From a virus, in IMG/VR virus record IMGVR_UViG_3300044841_000118, positions 1-60,317 of that record: a stretch of 60,317 nt of DNA. One strand, written 5' to 3'. The translations under genes and the position numbers were made by a program. Positions 41,471 to 50,698 of this stretch are shown one piece after another (within the stretch, counting starts at the first letter, position 1; each line of letters begins with the position of its first letter). The notes below the pieces were generated by a model. That model had not been told where the DNA came from. It worked only from the letters and a program-made list of their open reading frames with translations, and searched no databases.

Positions 41471-43546
41471 CTACAGCGCGCTTCCGGCTCCTGAGCCGCC
41501 CGGTTCACCGGTCAGGGTGATGGGGCCGGCAGATGCTTCAATGGCGTGTCGAAGAACCTCGCGCGCGGCGCGCGCCATATTCTCCTGATCGGCCAGTTCT
41601 TCCTTGCGGTCGAACGAGTGATCCTGCAACTGCTGCATCGCCTGAGCTTTGGCTGCTGCGGCGGCCGCCGGCGAATCCGCCTGCGAGCGTTGCAGTTCTT
41701 CGGGGGTCATATCCACGATGACGTCGTAGTAGTTGCGCCATTCGCTGGTCTCGAAGAACATGCGCAGGACTTCCTGCATATTCACCTTCTTGCCGGCAAC
41801 CATGAGTTGCTGCGTGACCGAAGGCTGGGAGAGGAACTGTGTGATGATCGGCAGCGACTGCGCCATCGCGCGCCGTGCCTGCATCTTCGCTCCGGCAGAG
41901 ATCGAGAAGCGCACTTGCGCGTTCAGAAGATCGATCACCGTGCCGCCTGAAGCCAGATACTCGTGCTCGAGCTCGTCGTTCAGGATGTCGCGAATGCTGG
42001 AGACTGGCAGGAGAGCCTTGTCCATCTCCATTGCACGGAAGACGAAAGGCAGAAATACCTGGGTCGAAAACTTCTCGACGAAATCACCTGTCCGGTTACT
42101 GGACCCGGCTGACAGCAGACTTGCGCCGGCGGCGGTGCGGGCCAGGTTGGAGTGCCCGGAGGCTCCGGCTACACCGGATGTGCCTGCGTCGCCCGCGCCG
42201 GAGACAAGGTCAACTCGTCCCTGCGACATGGAGATGTGGGCTCCGGCTTCGGGAACAGCCGGGGTACGGGGCAGCGGCGCGAAACCGTTGGGCTCGTCAA
42301 CTTCGATGATCTTGCCCGGCGCGATGCGGATGGACTGCGTCGGAACGTTTTTGCCGCGGACGCGGACGAAGACGCCGTTCAGGTTCAGCGCGGCCTGGTC
42401 GAGCCAGACGTTGGTGATGCCCTGCTGCAGCCGCTGCTCGGATCCGATCAGCTTGCCGAGGCCCATGCCGTGGAAGGCTTCGGGCACATCCCACCAGTTG
42501 ACGCTCAGGTAGGGGATTACGCCGTAGGGGTTCTCGGTATTGCAGATGACCAACTTCTTCTGCAGGACGACGATGTATTTGTCGTTGTCCCAGCGCTCGA
42601 GCACTTCGAGCGGCTCGTTGAAGGGGTCAATCGTGGTGGTCTCGTACGCCGGCTTGGCCTGCTGTACGGCGGTGCCCATCGCAGTTTCGACGGACCCGGT
42701 GTCCTGCTCCGGCTCCTCCCGCGGCGGGAAGAAAAGCATGATCAGCTTTTCCTTCGGCGGAATCGTGAAGCCGGGACGATCGCGGAGTTTGTCCAGATCG
42801 TCGAATGTCATGTACATCCGCTCGACGACGTACTTCGCCTTGCGGATGTCGGGCTTGTCCAGCCCGGGGTCAACCATCACGCGGCCAAGGTTGACGATGT
42901 GCTCGAAGAACGGGCGATCGATCTGTTCCTCGACCGGCTCTATTTCAATGTCGTCACTCTCGATGGTGATCGGAGAGGCGTTCGGGTTACCGGTCGGGTC
43001 CGGAATCTGGATAGGCTGATTCGGCCGGACGTACAGTTTGCGCTTGCGGGTGTAAGACTCCCAACCCCACTTCCAGATGCCGGTGCCGTAAAGCGCGGCC
43101 TGGTGAATGCCGAGCCGGCACTCTTCGCGGAAGTTGATGTCTTCCAACTGGAACGCGAGCAGGGCGGACCATGCGCGGGCAGCCTGCGCGGTTGTCTTCG
43201 GCCGCTGCTGCACCATAAACGGAGGGGACTCGTAGAAGAGCCCGTTCATGATCTGGGGCACCAGTCCGTTGACGGCGGTGGCCAGGGTGTAGAAGGGGAC
43301 GTTGGCGCGCTCAACTTGCGTGCCTTCCCAGTTACGTGTCCCGTAGGGGGACTGGTACAGGGTGGAGGCGACGGTCCAACCGTTCACCCACTGCTTTGAC
43401 TTCTCATATGACTCAGCGCGCGCCGCGTCCTGCACCACCATGCGAAGCGCAGGGTCGTCGTCCCACACTCCCGTGCGGAGGAACTTCTTCGCTTCGTCTG
43501 GAGTGAGAGGGGCTTGCGGGTTGGGGCTTTTGGTCTCGAGCAGCAC
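41471..43546 (-). CDS. Portal protein (T7-like head-to-tail connector, 691 aa)
   Basis: The large size and position between holin-like/terminase genes and scaffold fit a T7-like portal. Visible features: a helical N-terminal wing, GIHQAALYGTGIWKWGWESY, PGLDKPDIRKAKYVVERMYM, the block EAFHGMGLGKLIGSEQRLQQ that forms the stem helix region, and a long Ala/Gln-rich C-terminal helix (barrel). It forms the dodecameric ring through which DNA enters. The start appears to be GTG at 43546. Confidence 0.75.
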   Translation of the reverse strand: MLLETKSPNPQAPLTPDEAKKFLRTGVWDDDPALRMVVQDAARAESYEKSKQWVNGWTVASTLYQSPYGTRNWEGTQVERANVPFYTLATAVNGLVPQIMNGLFYESPPFMVQQRPKTTAQAARAWSALLAFQLEDINFREECRLGIHQAALYGTGIWKWGWESYTRKRKLYVRPNQPIQIPDPTGNPNASPITIESDDIEIEPVEEQIDRPFFEHIVNLGRVMVDPGLDKPDIRKAKYVVERMYMTFDDLDKLRDRPGFTIPPKEKLIMLFFPPREEPEQDTGSVETAMGTAVQQAKPAYETTTIDPFNEPLEVLERWDNDKYIVVLQKKLVICNTENPYGVIPYLSVNWWDVPEAFHGMGLGKLIGSEQRLQQGITNVWLDQAALNLNGVFVRVRGKNVPTQSIRIAPGKIIEVDEPNGFAPLPRTPAVPEAGAHISMSQGRVDLVSGAGDAGTSGVAGASGHSNLARTAAGASLLSAGSSNRTGDFVEKFSTQVFLPFVFRAMEMDKALLPVSSIRDILNDELEHEYLASGGTVIDLLNAQVRFSISAGAKMQARRAMAQSLPIITQFLSQPSVTQQLMVAGKKVNMQEVLRMFFETSEWRNYYDVIVDMTPEELQRSQADSPAAAAAAKAQAMQQLQDHSFDRKEELADQENMARAAREVLRHAIEASAGPITLTGEPGGSGAGSAL

Positions 43547-43613
43547 GAAGGGAGGGGGTAGAACGTTCGGGTAGCCGGCTCATGCGGGTATGCGCGCGCC
43601 GGCTACGCTCGGA

Positions 43614-44018
43614 TTAAGCTGCGACGGGAACCACTTGGACCTTCAGGATGGCAACAACCGCATTGACGATGTTCGAGATCGCGGCGTTGTCGACCTTCAC
43701 GCCCTCAGCACTCAGCAGCGAGGTCACGGTCGGGGAGACCAGTGAGATAACATCGGCCAGCTTCTGTGCGTTGGATTCGTTGGACTTCCCGACATTCGAG
43801 GCGGTGTACTTCTGCTCGACCTCGACAACCGCGGTCTGGATCAGATCGACGGCATTGACTACACCGGAGATCGCCGCAGACTGGGCTGGGAAGATCAGCG
43901 AGGCCAGCGTGACCGCTGCCGGCAGGTACTGCTTCGTAATCGCGAGACCTTTGGCGAAATCCTTGCCGACGATCTCAAGTGCGTTGACGATCTTGTGCTC
44001 TACGGACGAGAGGCTCAT
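43614..44018 (-). CDS. Hypothetical protein (134 aa)
   Basis: ATG 44018 is preferred over the longer ORF. It contains an amphipathic/hydrophobic stretch (LPAAVTLASLIFPAQSAAIS) and a C-terminal helix with many Val and Ala. It lies between holin-like and portal genes and may assist lysis or be a virion protein. Function unknown. Confidence 0.45.
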   Translation of the reverse strand: MSLSSVEHKIVNALEIVGKDFAKGLAITKQYLPAAVTLASLIFPAQSAAISGVVNAVDLIQTAVVEVEQKYTASNVGKSNESNAQKLADVISLVSPTVTSLLSAEGVKVDNAAISNIVNAVVAILKVQVVPVAA

Positions 44019-44049
44019 GATGAGTCTTTCTGCGCTGGGGGCGCGGGTG

Positions 44050-44316
44050 TTAGCTGTCTTTCTGGAGGGCACCCAGAAGTCCCTTGGTGATCGCAGTGAT
44101 AAGAGCGACCACAGTACCCGTGCCGACATGACCAAGTGTTATCTCCTGCGAGGCCATGGCCCCCGTCACGACCAGGGTGATTGTGAGTAGGGCGCTCGCT
44201 GTCGTCTTCCAGTTCTTGACGACGCGGTCGAAAACAAACTGCACGGGCTTTTCCAAGGAAGGTGAACCGGGTGGCACAGGTCCGAAGAAATCAGCCTGTT
44301 GGGTGGGAGGCTCCAA
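44050..44316 (-). CDS. Holin-like protein (88 aa)
   Basis: The product has a polar N-terminus and two hydrophobic segments (TTASALLTITLVVTGAMA and TVVALITAITKGLLGAL), ending in KDS. This class II holin topology, its small size and position just before the portal fit a pore protein releasing a lysin. The start is a TTG at 44316 with no clear Shine-Dalgarno site. A GC hairpin lies just upstream. Confidence 0.5.
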   Translation of the reverse strand: MEPPTQQADFFGPVPPGSPSLEKPVQFVFDRVVKNWKTTASALLTITLVVTGAMASQEITLGHVGTGTVVALITAITKGLLGALQKDS

Positions 44317-44379
44317 GCGGACAAGGGTCCGCTCAAAGAGCCGTATAACAGATTAGATGCAAATTACCTTGGTTTCGTT

Positions 44380-44395
44380 CACAAAATATTTTGTG
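44380..44395. repeat. 16-bp AT-rich perfect palindrome after the terminase stop
   Basis: CACAAAATATTTTGTG is a perfect inverted repeat, one base beyond the terminase stop on the minus strand. The arms are AT-rich and there is no U tract, so a protein-binding site is more likely than a terminator. Confidence 0.6.
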
Positions 44396-44396
44396 T

Positions 44397-46382
44397 TTAT
44401 CCCCACATGCCGCCACCGAGGATGCTCGGCATACCAGGGCTCGGGGTCTCCGCATAGCACTCCGGCTCCGGCTCGAGGATTTCCTGAATCATCTGCATCG
44501 GGTTGCCCATACCAAGGCGCCCAAATGCATCCGCCGGCATCTCGCTCTCGGTCAGGTACGGTCCGTAGAGCAGGTTGTACTCCGGATCGATCACCACCTG
44601 CTGATCGCGCGGCGTGTCGGAAGCGGCAAGTAGCATCTGCGGAGCGTACCGCGGCTGCTGCGAGATTACGTCCGGGATGTCGTTGTGGCCAGAGTTGGAC
44701 AGGCAACGCTCGAACTCGTCGTAGAGGGTCTCGAGATGTGGCAGGTAGTTCGCCAGTTTCAGGCGGTCGTGGACGAACCAGGAGTGTAGCGCCGCCATCC
44801 GGATCTTCTTCGCACCCTTCTGGTTGTCCGGTGTGAACCAGTCGATACGCGCGCAGATCGAAATCACGTACGGGTCGTTCGTCGCCCGGGCGTGCATCAT
44901 GATCGCGGTGTGGATGAGCTCGGACCCGGCGGCTTTCTCGATGCCGATGATTGACGGCTTCCACTTCCGGGCGAACTCAACCACGGCCTTCGCCAGGTCA
45001 TCCGGCTTGTACCTCTGGCGCAACAGATCATGCACACACATGGTGCCGTCCGGTTTCCAGACGACGGAGGCCGCCGTGCTGAAATCCCGATTCTTCTTTT
45101 CTGAGAACGCGAAGTCCCACACCTGGGTGATCACGCCGCGCTCCGGCATATCGGTCGGCGGGATGGTGTTCTTCAGCAGCAGCGGGCGATCGAAGGTGAC
45201 CTCCGACGCTGGCCGCGGATTCTGGTTCATCTGCCCTTCGAAGAGGGCTTCGTCCATGGACAGGATCTCCATCAGGTAGGAGAAGTCCATGTACTTCGGC
45301 ATCAGGAACACGCATCCATCCGGACCGGCTTCCTGATACGTCACCGCTCGACCTTCCTGCTCGAGCTTCGCCACAACTTCTGGCTTTATCTGGACGGCCT
45401 TCGCAATGAGGATGAGACTCTTCGCTGCCCGGTTCGTCGTCAGAACCCAGCCAGGGCCACGCTCCTCCTCCACCACACCGACGCTGTTGATCTCGATCTC
45501 GCGGCCATGATGGTCGGCGTCGTGGTAGCGCGTGCCGATGTCGTCGAAGTACCCTTTTGGGACAAGCGTGCGCTTACGAAGGATGATCGCCTTCGAGACC
45601 TTCTTGCACTGCTCTTCGTTCTCGGAGTTGCGGTCAGAGACTCCGTCGTCCGTCTTGATGAGCTCGAAGTGCCAGCCGGCCGCGGTCGAGGTGACCGACG
45701 ATGCGAAGACGGTAGGCTCTTTGCGCTTGATCTGCTTGGCTGCCCACACGGGGCAGGTGAACTCGAACTGGTTGCCGAGGTTCTTCTCCTCTACACAGAA
45801 CTCGGGGAAGAAGAGGTTCATCATTGTGGGCGCGTCCGTCTTGATGACGAAGTGCCCCTTCAACTCGTCGAGCAGACCCATGGCGAGGTCGTCGGCGGCG
45901 GTCAGGAACCAGATGCGGATGGCCGGGAAGTTAAGGATCCACTGGACCGCGTCGATCACGTCACACGTGGACTTGAGCCCGCCGCGGGGCCAGAGTAGGA
46001 CGCGCGTCTTGAACTCGCTCTGCTCGAGCATTGGCTTGCTGTCGTCTTTCTGGACAAACAGCTTGCGGCACATCACCCCGTGACTCTCTTCGGTAATGCG
46101 GTTGTCGCTGATCGGCTTCCACCCTTCGTGGTGAGCCATCGTCTCCCAGCAGAAGAACCCCGCGAGGAAGATCAGGTCCTGCTTCGAGCGGCGCCGCACT
46201 TCTTTCCCCAAAGGGGAACTGGGGATCTTGTCGACCCCCAGCTTGGCGAAATTGATCAGGTCGGGCCGGAACGAGTCGAGGAACCCGTAGAGCACATCGT
46301 TTGGAATCGCTTGCGCGGACCCGTACGACTCGATCATCTCCTGGAACGGGTTGCTTTCCGTTGTCGTGTTACTGGACACCAT
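44397..46382 (-). CDS. Terminase large subunit (ATPase-nuclease), 661 aa
   Basis: ATG 46382 follows AAGGA and overlaps the upstream stop by 14 bases; a longer in-frame start at 46496 would overlap by over 120. The N-terminal ATPase half has a P-loop-like LLWPRGGLKST (an R/GGLKS variant), an acidic ELIKTDDGVSD and TRYHDADHH (C-motif region). The C-terminal RNase H-like nuclease has VWDFAFSEKKNRDF, IIGIEKAAGS. This motor packages DNA. The Walker A departs from GxxGxGK(S/T) in a way seen in many terminases. Confidence 0.8.
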   Translation of the reverse strand: MVSSNTTTESNPFQEMIESYGSAQAIPNDVLYGFLDSFRPDLINFAKLGVDKIPSSPLGKEVRRRSKQDLIFLAGFFCWETMAHHEGWKPISDNRITEESHGVMCRKLFVQKDDSKPMLEQSEFKTRVLLWPRGGLKSTCDVIDAVQWILNFPAIRIWFLTAADDLAMGLLDELKGHFVIKTDAPTMMNLFFPEFCVEEKNLGNQFEFTCPVWAAKQIKRKEPTVFASSVTSTAAGWHFELIKTDDGVSDRNSENEEQCKKVSKAIILRKRTLVPKGYFDDIGTRYHDADHHGREIEINSVGVVEEERGPGWVLTTNRAAKSLILIAKAVQIKPEVVAKLEQEGRAVTYQEAGPDGCVFLMPKYMDFSYLMEILSMDEALFEGQMNQNPRPASEVTFDRPLLLKNTIPPTDMPERGVITQVWDFAFSEKKNRDFSTAASVVWKPDGTMCVHDLLRQRYKPDDLAKAVVEFARKWKPSIIGIEKAAGSELIHTAIMMHARATNDPYVISICARIDWFTPDNQKGAKKIRMAALHSWFVHDRLKLANYLPHLETLYDEFERCLSNSGHNDIPDVISQQPRYAPQMLLAASDTPRDQQVVIDPEYNLLYGPYLTESEMPADAFGRLGMGNPMQMIQEILEPEPECYAETPSPGMPSILGGGMWG

Positions 46383-46656
46383 CGAGGCCGCGTTCCTTGC
46401 AGTTGTATGGGCCGGAGCATCCGGGTAGCGTGCACTTGACTTCGTTCTGATCGACGGCGCAGTCGGACGGCTCAGGCTGAGGCGACGCAGAGACAACGCT
46501 CTTCGCCCACGCTGCCGCGAACTCGTTGACCGCGACCTTGCGCGCGGTGTTCAGCGCGTCGACCACATCGTTCGCGCGCACCAGCGTCGACTTGCCGTCC
46601 TTGAAGACGATGTTGTAGAGCTTGGACCCGTCTGGTGTAGCTGGTGAATACCCCAT
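46369..46656 (-). CDS. Hypothetical protein (95 aa), possible terminase partner
   Basis: Ends inside the terminase 5' end. The first half is an alpha/beta region (YNIVFKDGKSTLVRANDVVD), the C-terminal half has four cysteines (CAVDQ, CTLPGC, NCKE). The position before the large terminase suggests a small-terminase role, but no HTH is visible. Unknown. Confidence 0.45.
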   Translation of the reverse strand: MGYSPATPDGSKLYNIVFKDGKSTLVRANDVVDALNTARKVAVNEFAAAWAKSVVSASPQPEPSDCAVDQNEVKCTLPGCSGPYNCKERGLDGVQ

Positions 46657-46962
46657 TTACACCCCCTGGGCGGCTGCGACCGGCGGTGCGGCCGGCTGTT
46701 CCTGTTCTGCCTCGGGCTGGTCGCCCATGTGATCCGCGACATGCTGCTGCAATTGATCGACGTCGCCGACCTGATGCTCTTCCATATCAGAGCCTGACAT
46801 CGGGTCCTTCGGGTCTGGCTTCATGTGGTGCTCAACGATGAACCCACCATTCGCCGCGCGCCGGATGTTCATACGGTGCACCGACTTCTTGCCAGACTTC
46901 GACTTTCCCTTTTTCTTTTCGCCGCCCATAACCCGCTGGGCACGGCTACCTTTGCTGCTCAT
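46657..46962 (-). CDS. Hypothetical protein, basic N-terminus and Pro/Glu/Gln-rich C-terminus (101 aa)
   Basis: It shows GGEKKKGKSKSGKKSVHR near the start, then histidine- and methionine-rich turns (EHHMKPDPKDPM) and a low-complexity acidic tail. No domain recognised. Start and stop are packed against neighbours. Confidence 0.45.
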   Translation of the reverse strand: MSSKGSRAQRVMGGEKKKGKSKSGKKSVHRMNIRRAANGGFIVEHHMKPDPKDPMSGSDMEEHQVGDVDQLQQHVADHMGDQPEAEQEQPAAPPVAAAQGV

Positions 46963-46964
46963 GC

Positions 46965-47510
46965 TTAACCTCTTTTCGGAATCAACTTGATGGAGAGCGA
47001 CGTGTCCCGCGGGGTGATGCGGTTGACGTGCTGCGGAACGTAGAGGATCGGCGCGCCAGCGGCTTCGAACGCGGCCGTGACCAACTCGCTGCAGTACCAG
47101 CTGTTCGGGGTTCGCCAGTCGCGGTGGGCAAGGACGCCAAAGATCGCGGTGGTATCGTATGGCTTCCCTATCTGCTTCGCGACGAACCGCACCAGTTCCC
47201 GCTTCTGATCGGGGGTGACTTCAACCAGGAAGCGGTCGTCGAGTGAATACGGGGTGTACGAATCAGACCGGACTTGCACACCGTCGGAGTGACGCGCGCC
47301 AATCGTCAGGTTGTTATATAGGTTTCCTTGGAGTCGATGCAGAGATTCCCGCAGACCTTGGGAAGAGGATGCGATTTCTTTAAGACCGGCATCCCACTCG
47401 GGATCCAGAACAAACTCGATGTGCGAGTACTGGCTCCAGGTAATATCCCGAATCCCTGCGCTGATGAAATCGTGGCTCTCGGTGACGAGACGTACTTCTA
47501 CAAAGCTCAT
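46965..47510 (-). CDS. Permuted papain-like (NlpC/P60-type) cysteine hydrolase
   Basis: WSQYSHIEFVLD carries a candidate His and WYCSELVTAAFEAAGAPILY a Cys in the typical 'CSELV' setting of YiiX/NlpC-type permuted hydrolases. The gap between them (about 110 residues) fits the permuted family, which cuts peptides or amides in the cell wall or lipids. The gene starts within the stop of the 618-aa gene (TAATG), so it may be the phage endolysin or a virion peptidase. Confidence 0.55.
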   Translation of the reverse strand: MSFVEVRLVTESHDFISAGIRDITWSQYSHIEFVLDPEWDAGLKEIASSSQGLRESLHRLQGNLYNNLTIGARHSDGVQVRSDSYTPYSLDDRFLVEVTPDQKRELVRFVAKQIGKPYDTTAIFGVLAHRDWRTPNSWYCSELVTAAFEAAGAPILYVPQHVNRITPRDTSLSIKLIPKRG

Positions 47511-49366
47511 TAGGATCCTGTCTGCTGGTATGCCTCTGGGGGAGGCGTGGGCGCACGCGGCGTCGTGACAATCCCGGCGCTGGTGTCGGAGGGGGCCGTC
47601 GGCTGAACCGTGCTCTGCGGCAGCTTGTCCAGGTCTTCGAGGTATGGCTTGTACGCGGCATCCATGTCGGAAGCTGCCTGGCCGGTGACGTGCGGCCGCT
47701 GTGAAACGTAGTACTGAATGGCTGCGGCCTGTTTCTCCCAGGGGAGAGACAGGATGGTTCCGCCCTTCTTGCGCAGGTCGATCAACCCTTGGGCGCCGCC
47801 GTAGTTGTACGGGTCCTTCTCGTCGTCGGCCGGAATTTTCGCGGCGATCTCCGGCGGAAGGTTGTGCTGGATGATGTGCATACCCTCATGCGCGACCAGC
47901 TGCTGGACGGTGTAATCGTCGAGTGGCGTGTTGTGGTCAAACAGGATGGTGTGCGGCTCGCCCTTCACCACACCGGCGTAGTCAGGGCGGCCAGTGATGA
48001 AGGAGTCTTCGAGCGCGCCGTGCCCGAACTGCACCTTGTCGCTGCTCAGGTGACGCTGCAACTGCGGCGGCATGGCCGTCACCGCGCGCGCCGTGACCTC
48101 CTGAAGACGATCGTGCGCGCTGCTACCGTCGGTAGGAGCCTTTGTGTCTGCCACCTTTTTTCCTTTGGGCGGGGTCATCCCGTGCGCCTTGTAGTCGTTC
48201 TCGTCCCAATCCGACTCAGGAGTAACGGTCTGCTTGCCCTTCGGCGCGGACTGTCCAGAAGGGCCTGCGGGCGTTCCGCTTTGGTCTACCTTCCTGTTGT
48301 GCAGCACCTGCGAATAAGCGTCGGCATTGTCCGGATTGTCGAACTTGCCAAGGTGCTCACCCGTCTTGAGGTAGTGTTGCCATGCTGCTTGGAACATGGC
48401 CTTCTCGGCAGGACTTCCTTCCGGCGGCTTCTTACCGTTTGGAGTAAGGAACTTACCTCCCACAACAGTGGGGACAAGTACTTCGTGACCGTCGTCGTCT
48501 CCGAAAGATGTGGAGTATTCAGAACTGATAGTCCCGTCCGCGTTGTGGACAATCGGGCGGTGCCAGATCGGAAGGTTGCCCTTCTCGACAAGACCCTTAG
48601 GATTGGCCGCAGCCATGAAGGGGTCTTGAGCACCCTGCATAGCATTCGGTTTCGTCTTGGATTTATTAGGATTCAACGGGACAGGGTCTCCACCCAACAG
48701 CGGGTCCGGCTTCAGCATTCCCAAGCCCGGGGTATCGGCGGGAGGCAGTCCGGGAGCTTCCGGATGGGTATTGATTTCGTCGCCCTCGGGCTGGGGCGCA
48801 AGCTGCTTGATGAAGGGGTGGTAGGCGTTCTGCAGGTCCGCGTAGTCCGCCAGGTCGTACTTGTTGACCTTCCCTTCCTTGGCGTATTGTTCGATTTGGC
48901 GAGATGCCTGGATGTAGTCCTTCACCATCTGGGCTTGCTGCTCTACGTTGAAGTTCGCCATGGTCTTGCCTTCGGCGCGCGCCTTTAGTAGGCCGGGGAC
49001 ACCGCCGTAGTCGTACATAGCCGTTGCGTTCGGATCGTGAGGCTCCGGCAAATCCTGACCGGGCTCAACGCCGTCGGTTCTTGCGAACTGCGAGACGTGC
49101 GTGGACTCGTGACCGCGAATGGGTGGTGTAAAGCCCTTACGGTTTCGTACCTTGATCGTTGTGGGGTCATCACCATCTACCTCGCCTGCCACCCACTTCA
49201 GTTTTCCGGGCAGACGTCCTGCCATGACTTCTTTGACCTTCGACCAGTCAACCGTTTGGCGAGCAAAGGCAGGGACGCCGTTGAGCGCACCGACTCCAGC
49301 GGCTGTGCCGGAGGTATCAAAATTGGGCTTCTTGGTTGCCACTAATTCCTTGAGGGGTTTGCCCAC
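47510..49366 (-). CDS. Virion-associated protein with two copies of an HExxH metallopeptidase-like domain (618 aa)
   Basis: Two regions share the same order: an HExxH motif (HESTH near residue 90 and HEGMH near residue 500), then YxYGG(V/A)xGL(L/I), then a long helix with Q(A/M)xxYY or similar. They look like an internal duplication of a zinc-peptidase-like domain. Between them lies a 100-residue module (IWHRPIVHNADGTIS, VLVPTVVGGKFLTPNG, YLKTGEHLGKFD) found in many podovirus virion proteins. It probably acts at the cell envelope. Start is GTG 49366. Confidence 0.55.
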   Translation of the reverse strand: MGKPLKELVATKKPNFDTSGTAAGVGALNGVPAFARQTVDWSKVKEVMAGRLPGKLKWVAGEVDGDDPTTIKVRNRKGFTPPIRGHESTHVSQFARTDGVEPGQDLPEPHDPNATAMYDYGGVPGLLKARAEGKTMANFNVEQQAQMVKDYIQASRQIEQYAKEGKVNKYDLADYADLQNAYHPFIKQLAPQPEGDEINTHPEAPGLPPADTPGLGMLKPDPLLGGDPVPLNPNKSKTKPNAMQGAQDPFMAAANPKGLVEKGNLPIWHRPIVHNADGTISSEYSTSFGDDDGHEVLVPTVVGGKFLTPNGKKPPEGSPAEKAMFQAAWQHYLKTGEHLGKFDNPDNADAYSQVLHNRKVDQSGTPAGPSGQSAPKGKQTVTPESDWDENDYKAHGMTPPKGKKVADTKAPTDGSSAHDRLQEVTARAVTAMPPQLQRHLSSDKVQFGHGALEDSFITGRPDYAGVVKGEPHTILFDHNTPLDDYTVQQLVAHEGMHIIQHNLPPEIAAKIPADDEKDPYNYGGAQGLIDLRKKGGTILSLPWEKQAAAIQYYVSQRPHVTGQAASDMDAAYKPYLEDLDKLPQSTVQPTAPSDTSAGIVTTPRAPTPPPEAYQQTGS

Positions 49367-49640
49367 CGGCTGTCACGGGGCTTGCAAGGATTTGCACCTG
49401 TCGGCGCGGGGTGCGCCTATTCGAGCGCCAGGGAGGCGCATCTCGAGACCAGCTTCGCCTCAGAAGAGACGGAGCCTAAAGCTCAAACCACGCATGGTGG
49501 GTGAGACATTCTGCGGGCAGGGCTTGATACCTGCTCAGGCTTGACCCGATATGGAAGTAGCCACCCTTGCGGGACGTCGGGCTCGTCTCATTCCTGCCTA
49601 GAGCGCAGGCGTGTCCATCCACGCCGCCGCAGAATCTTTG
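49367..49640. other. Non-coding stretch of 274 bases
   Basis: No plausible ORF. A stretch near 49390-49410 resembles the T arm of a tRNA, but the acceptor and anticodon arms do not form. It may hold a promoter for the minus-strand genes downstream. Confidence 0.3.
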
Positions 49641-49955
49641 TTACCGCATCACGTTGTAGGTGTCGCGGTATGGCGCGAGGTCCATCCAGACCTCCAGCGC
49701 ATCGTTCTCGACCCGTTCGCGTGTGATCGCGGGGTCGCCGTTCTGGAACTCTTCGAGATCCGCGAGAGCGTTGTGGTAGGCAACCTCGGCCTCGGTGAAC
49801 GACACATCGCCTTCGTGGTCGACGCGGATCTTGTGGATCAGCACGCGGTCGATGCGTAGGTCATCCGCGATGTGGCGGGCGAACACGACGTCGGACTTCG
49901 AGGAGGCGAGAGCCGGAAGAGCCGAGAGGAGCAGGACCGCGAGCAGCTTCTTCAT
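49641..49955 (-). CDS. Small secreted protein with signal peptide (104 aa)
   Basis: ATG 49955 follows a GGAGGC motif and encodes MKKLLAVLLLSALPALA, a clean Sec signal peptide with cleavage before SSKS. The mature part is charged and helical (DDLRIDRVLIHKI...AYHNALADLEEF). The function is unknown. It is the sixth signal-peptide protein in the window. Confidence 0.6.
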   Translation of the reverse strand: MKKLLAVLLLSALPALASSKSDVVFARHIADDLRIDRVLIHKIRVDHEGDVSFTEAEVAYHNALADLEEFQNGDPAITRERVENDALEVWMDLAPYRDTYNVMR

Positions 49956-50124
49956 ACGGCCTCCGTGAACTATGGAGCAATCAGGCGGGGGAGCATCCCG
50001 CATCTAGTGGCCGCCGACATGTCGAGTGCCGCTCATCTTGCATTAAACGACCGATCGCATGTTGCGGTGTGTGCAGCCCTCCCACCGCGAGAGGCTCGTA
50101 ACGTGAGGTCTCCGCTGCTGCCTT

Positions 50125-50283
50125 TTAGAACCAATCCCACGTACCCCAGTGCCGGTGGCTCCTGGGTATCTGGGGCTCTTCCTTCTTGGTCTCGCGCTTT
50201 GCCCGGCGCCGATCGATGCGGTTCCAGATGCGCTTCAGTACCGATGGCGGTCCGCAGCCCTTCGATTTCCGAGTACGCGACAT
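50125..50283 (-). CDS. Small basic protein (52 aa)
   Basis: Minus ORF found in the 5' gap after the 50288 gene. It is very basic (RRRAKRETKKEE) with a Trp-rich end (HWGTWDWF). Its start is five bases from the previous stop, so co-translation is likely. Unknown function. Confidence 0.45.
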   Translation of the reverse strand: MSRTRKSKGCGPPSVLKRIWNRIDRRRAKRETKKEEPQIPRSHRHWGTWDWF

Positions 50284-50287
50284 CGGG

Positions 50288-50437
50288 CTACTTGCCCTTG
50301 ACCTTCTTGAGCGCCGGGTTCTTGCGCTTCGCGGCGGGGCTAGCGTTGCGGGAAGACGAGGCGAGGATCGCGCCAGCGGCCTTCTTGCTCACGCCTTCCT
50401 TCTTGGAAATCTTGTTCTCGACACTCTTGAACGACAT
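50288..50437 (-). CDS. Small basic phage protein with 'ASPAAKRKNPxLKKVKG' C-terminus
   Basis: The 49-residue product starts MSFKSVENKISKKEGVSKKA, continues into a small helix and ends ASPAAKRKNPALKKVKGK. Very similar short proteins are common in phage genomes and are near virion genes. Role unknown; a DNA-binding or head-related protein is likely from its charge. Confidence 0.6.
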   Translation of the reverse strand: MSFKSVENKISKKEGVSKKAAGAILASSSRNASPAAKRKNPALKKVKGK

Positions 50438-50593
50438 TTACCGACCTCCGACCTTCATGGCGATGTCAACCAGAGCACGGACGTTCACCCGCTTGCCCTG
50501 CTCTGCCAGTTGCTTATGGAACTCGGGGGAGTCCAGGCAGTCGGCTAGGGTCGGGAGGGCACTGCGGAGCAGCTGCTTGGTCTCCATATCCAT
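50438..50593 (-). CDS. Small hypothetical protein (51 aa)
   Basis: ATG 50593 follows the stop of the upstream ORF. It is a helical peptide (LLRSALPTLADCLDSPEF and ALVDIAMKVGGR). The stop (TAA) abuts the next start (TAAATG). No family recognised. Confidence 0.45.
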   Translation of the reverse strand: MDMETKQLLRSALPTLADCLDSPEFHKQLAEQGKRVNVRALVDIAMKVGGR

Positions 50594-50698
50594 CTAGTCC
50601 TTCTCCTTGTCGAACTCGTGGCCGTCGGCGTCTATGGTGCTGGGGTCGTTGACGCGCGCAACAGAACTGGATCCACCACCGCTGGTCTTGATTCGCAT
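50594..50698 (-). CDS. Very small hypothetical protein (34 aa)
   Basis: Ser/Gly-rich with an acidic tail (GHEFDKEKD). The stop TAG directly precedes the next ATG, which supports it. Too short to assign. Confidence 0.35.
   Translation of the reverse strand: MRIKTSGGGSSSVARVNDPSTIDADGHEFDKEKD

Noticed and set aside
44380-44395. Palindrome CACAAAATATTTTGTG as a terminator of the terminase gene
   Set aside because: The arms are AT-rich with no GC stem and no U tract on the minus strand, so it is listed only as a palindrome.
49367-49640. tRNA-like sequence around 49390-49410
   Set aside because: The T-arm-like string has only three pairs and no matching acceptor or anticodon stem.
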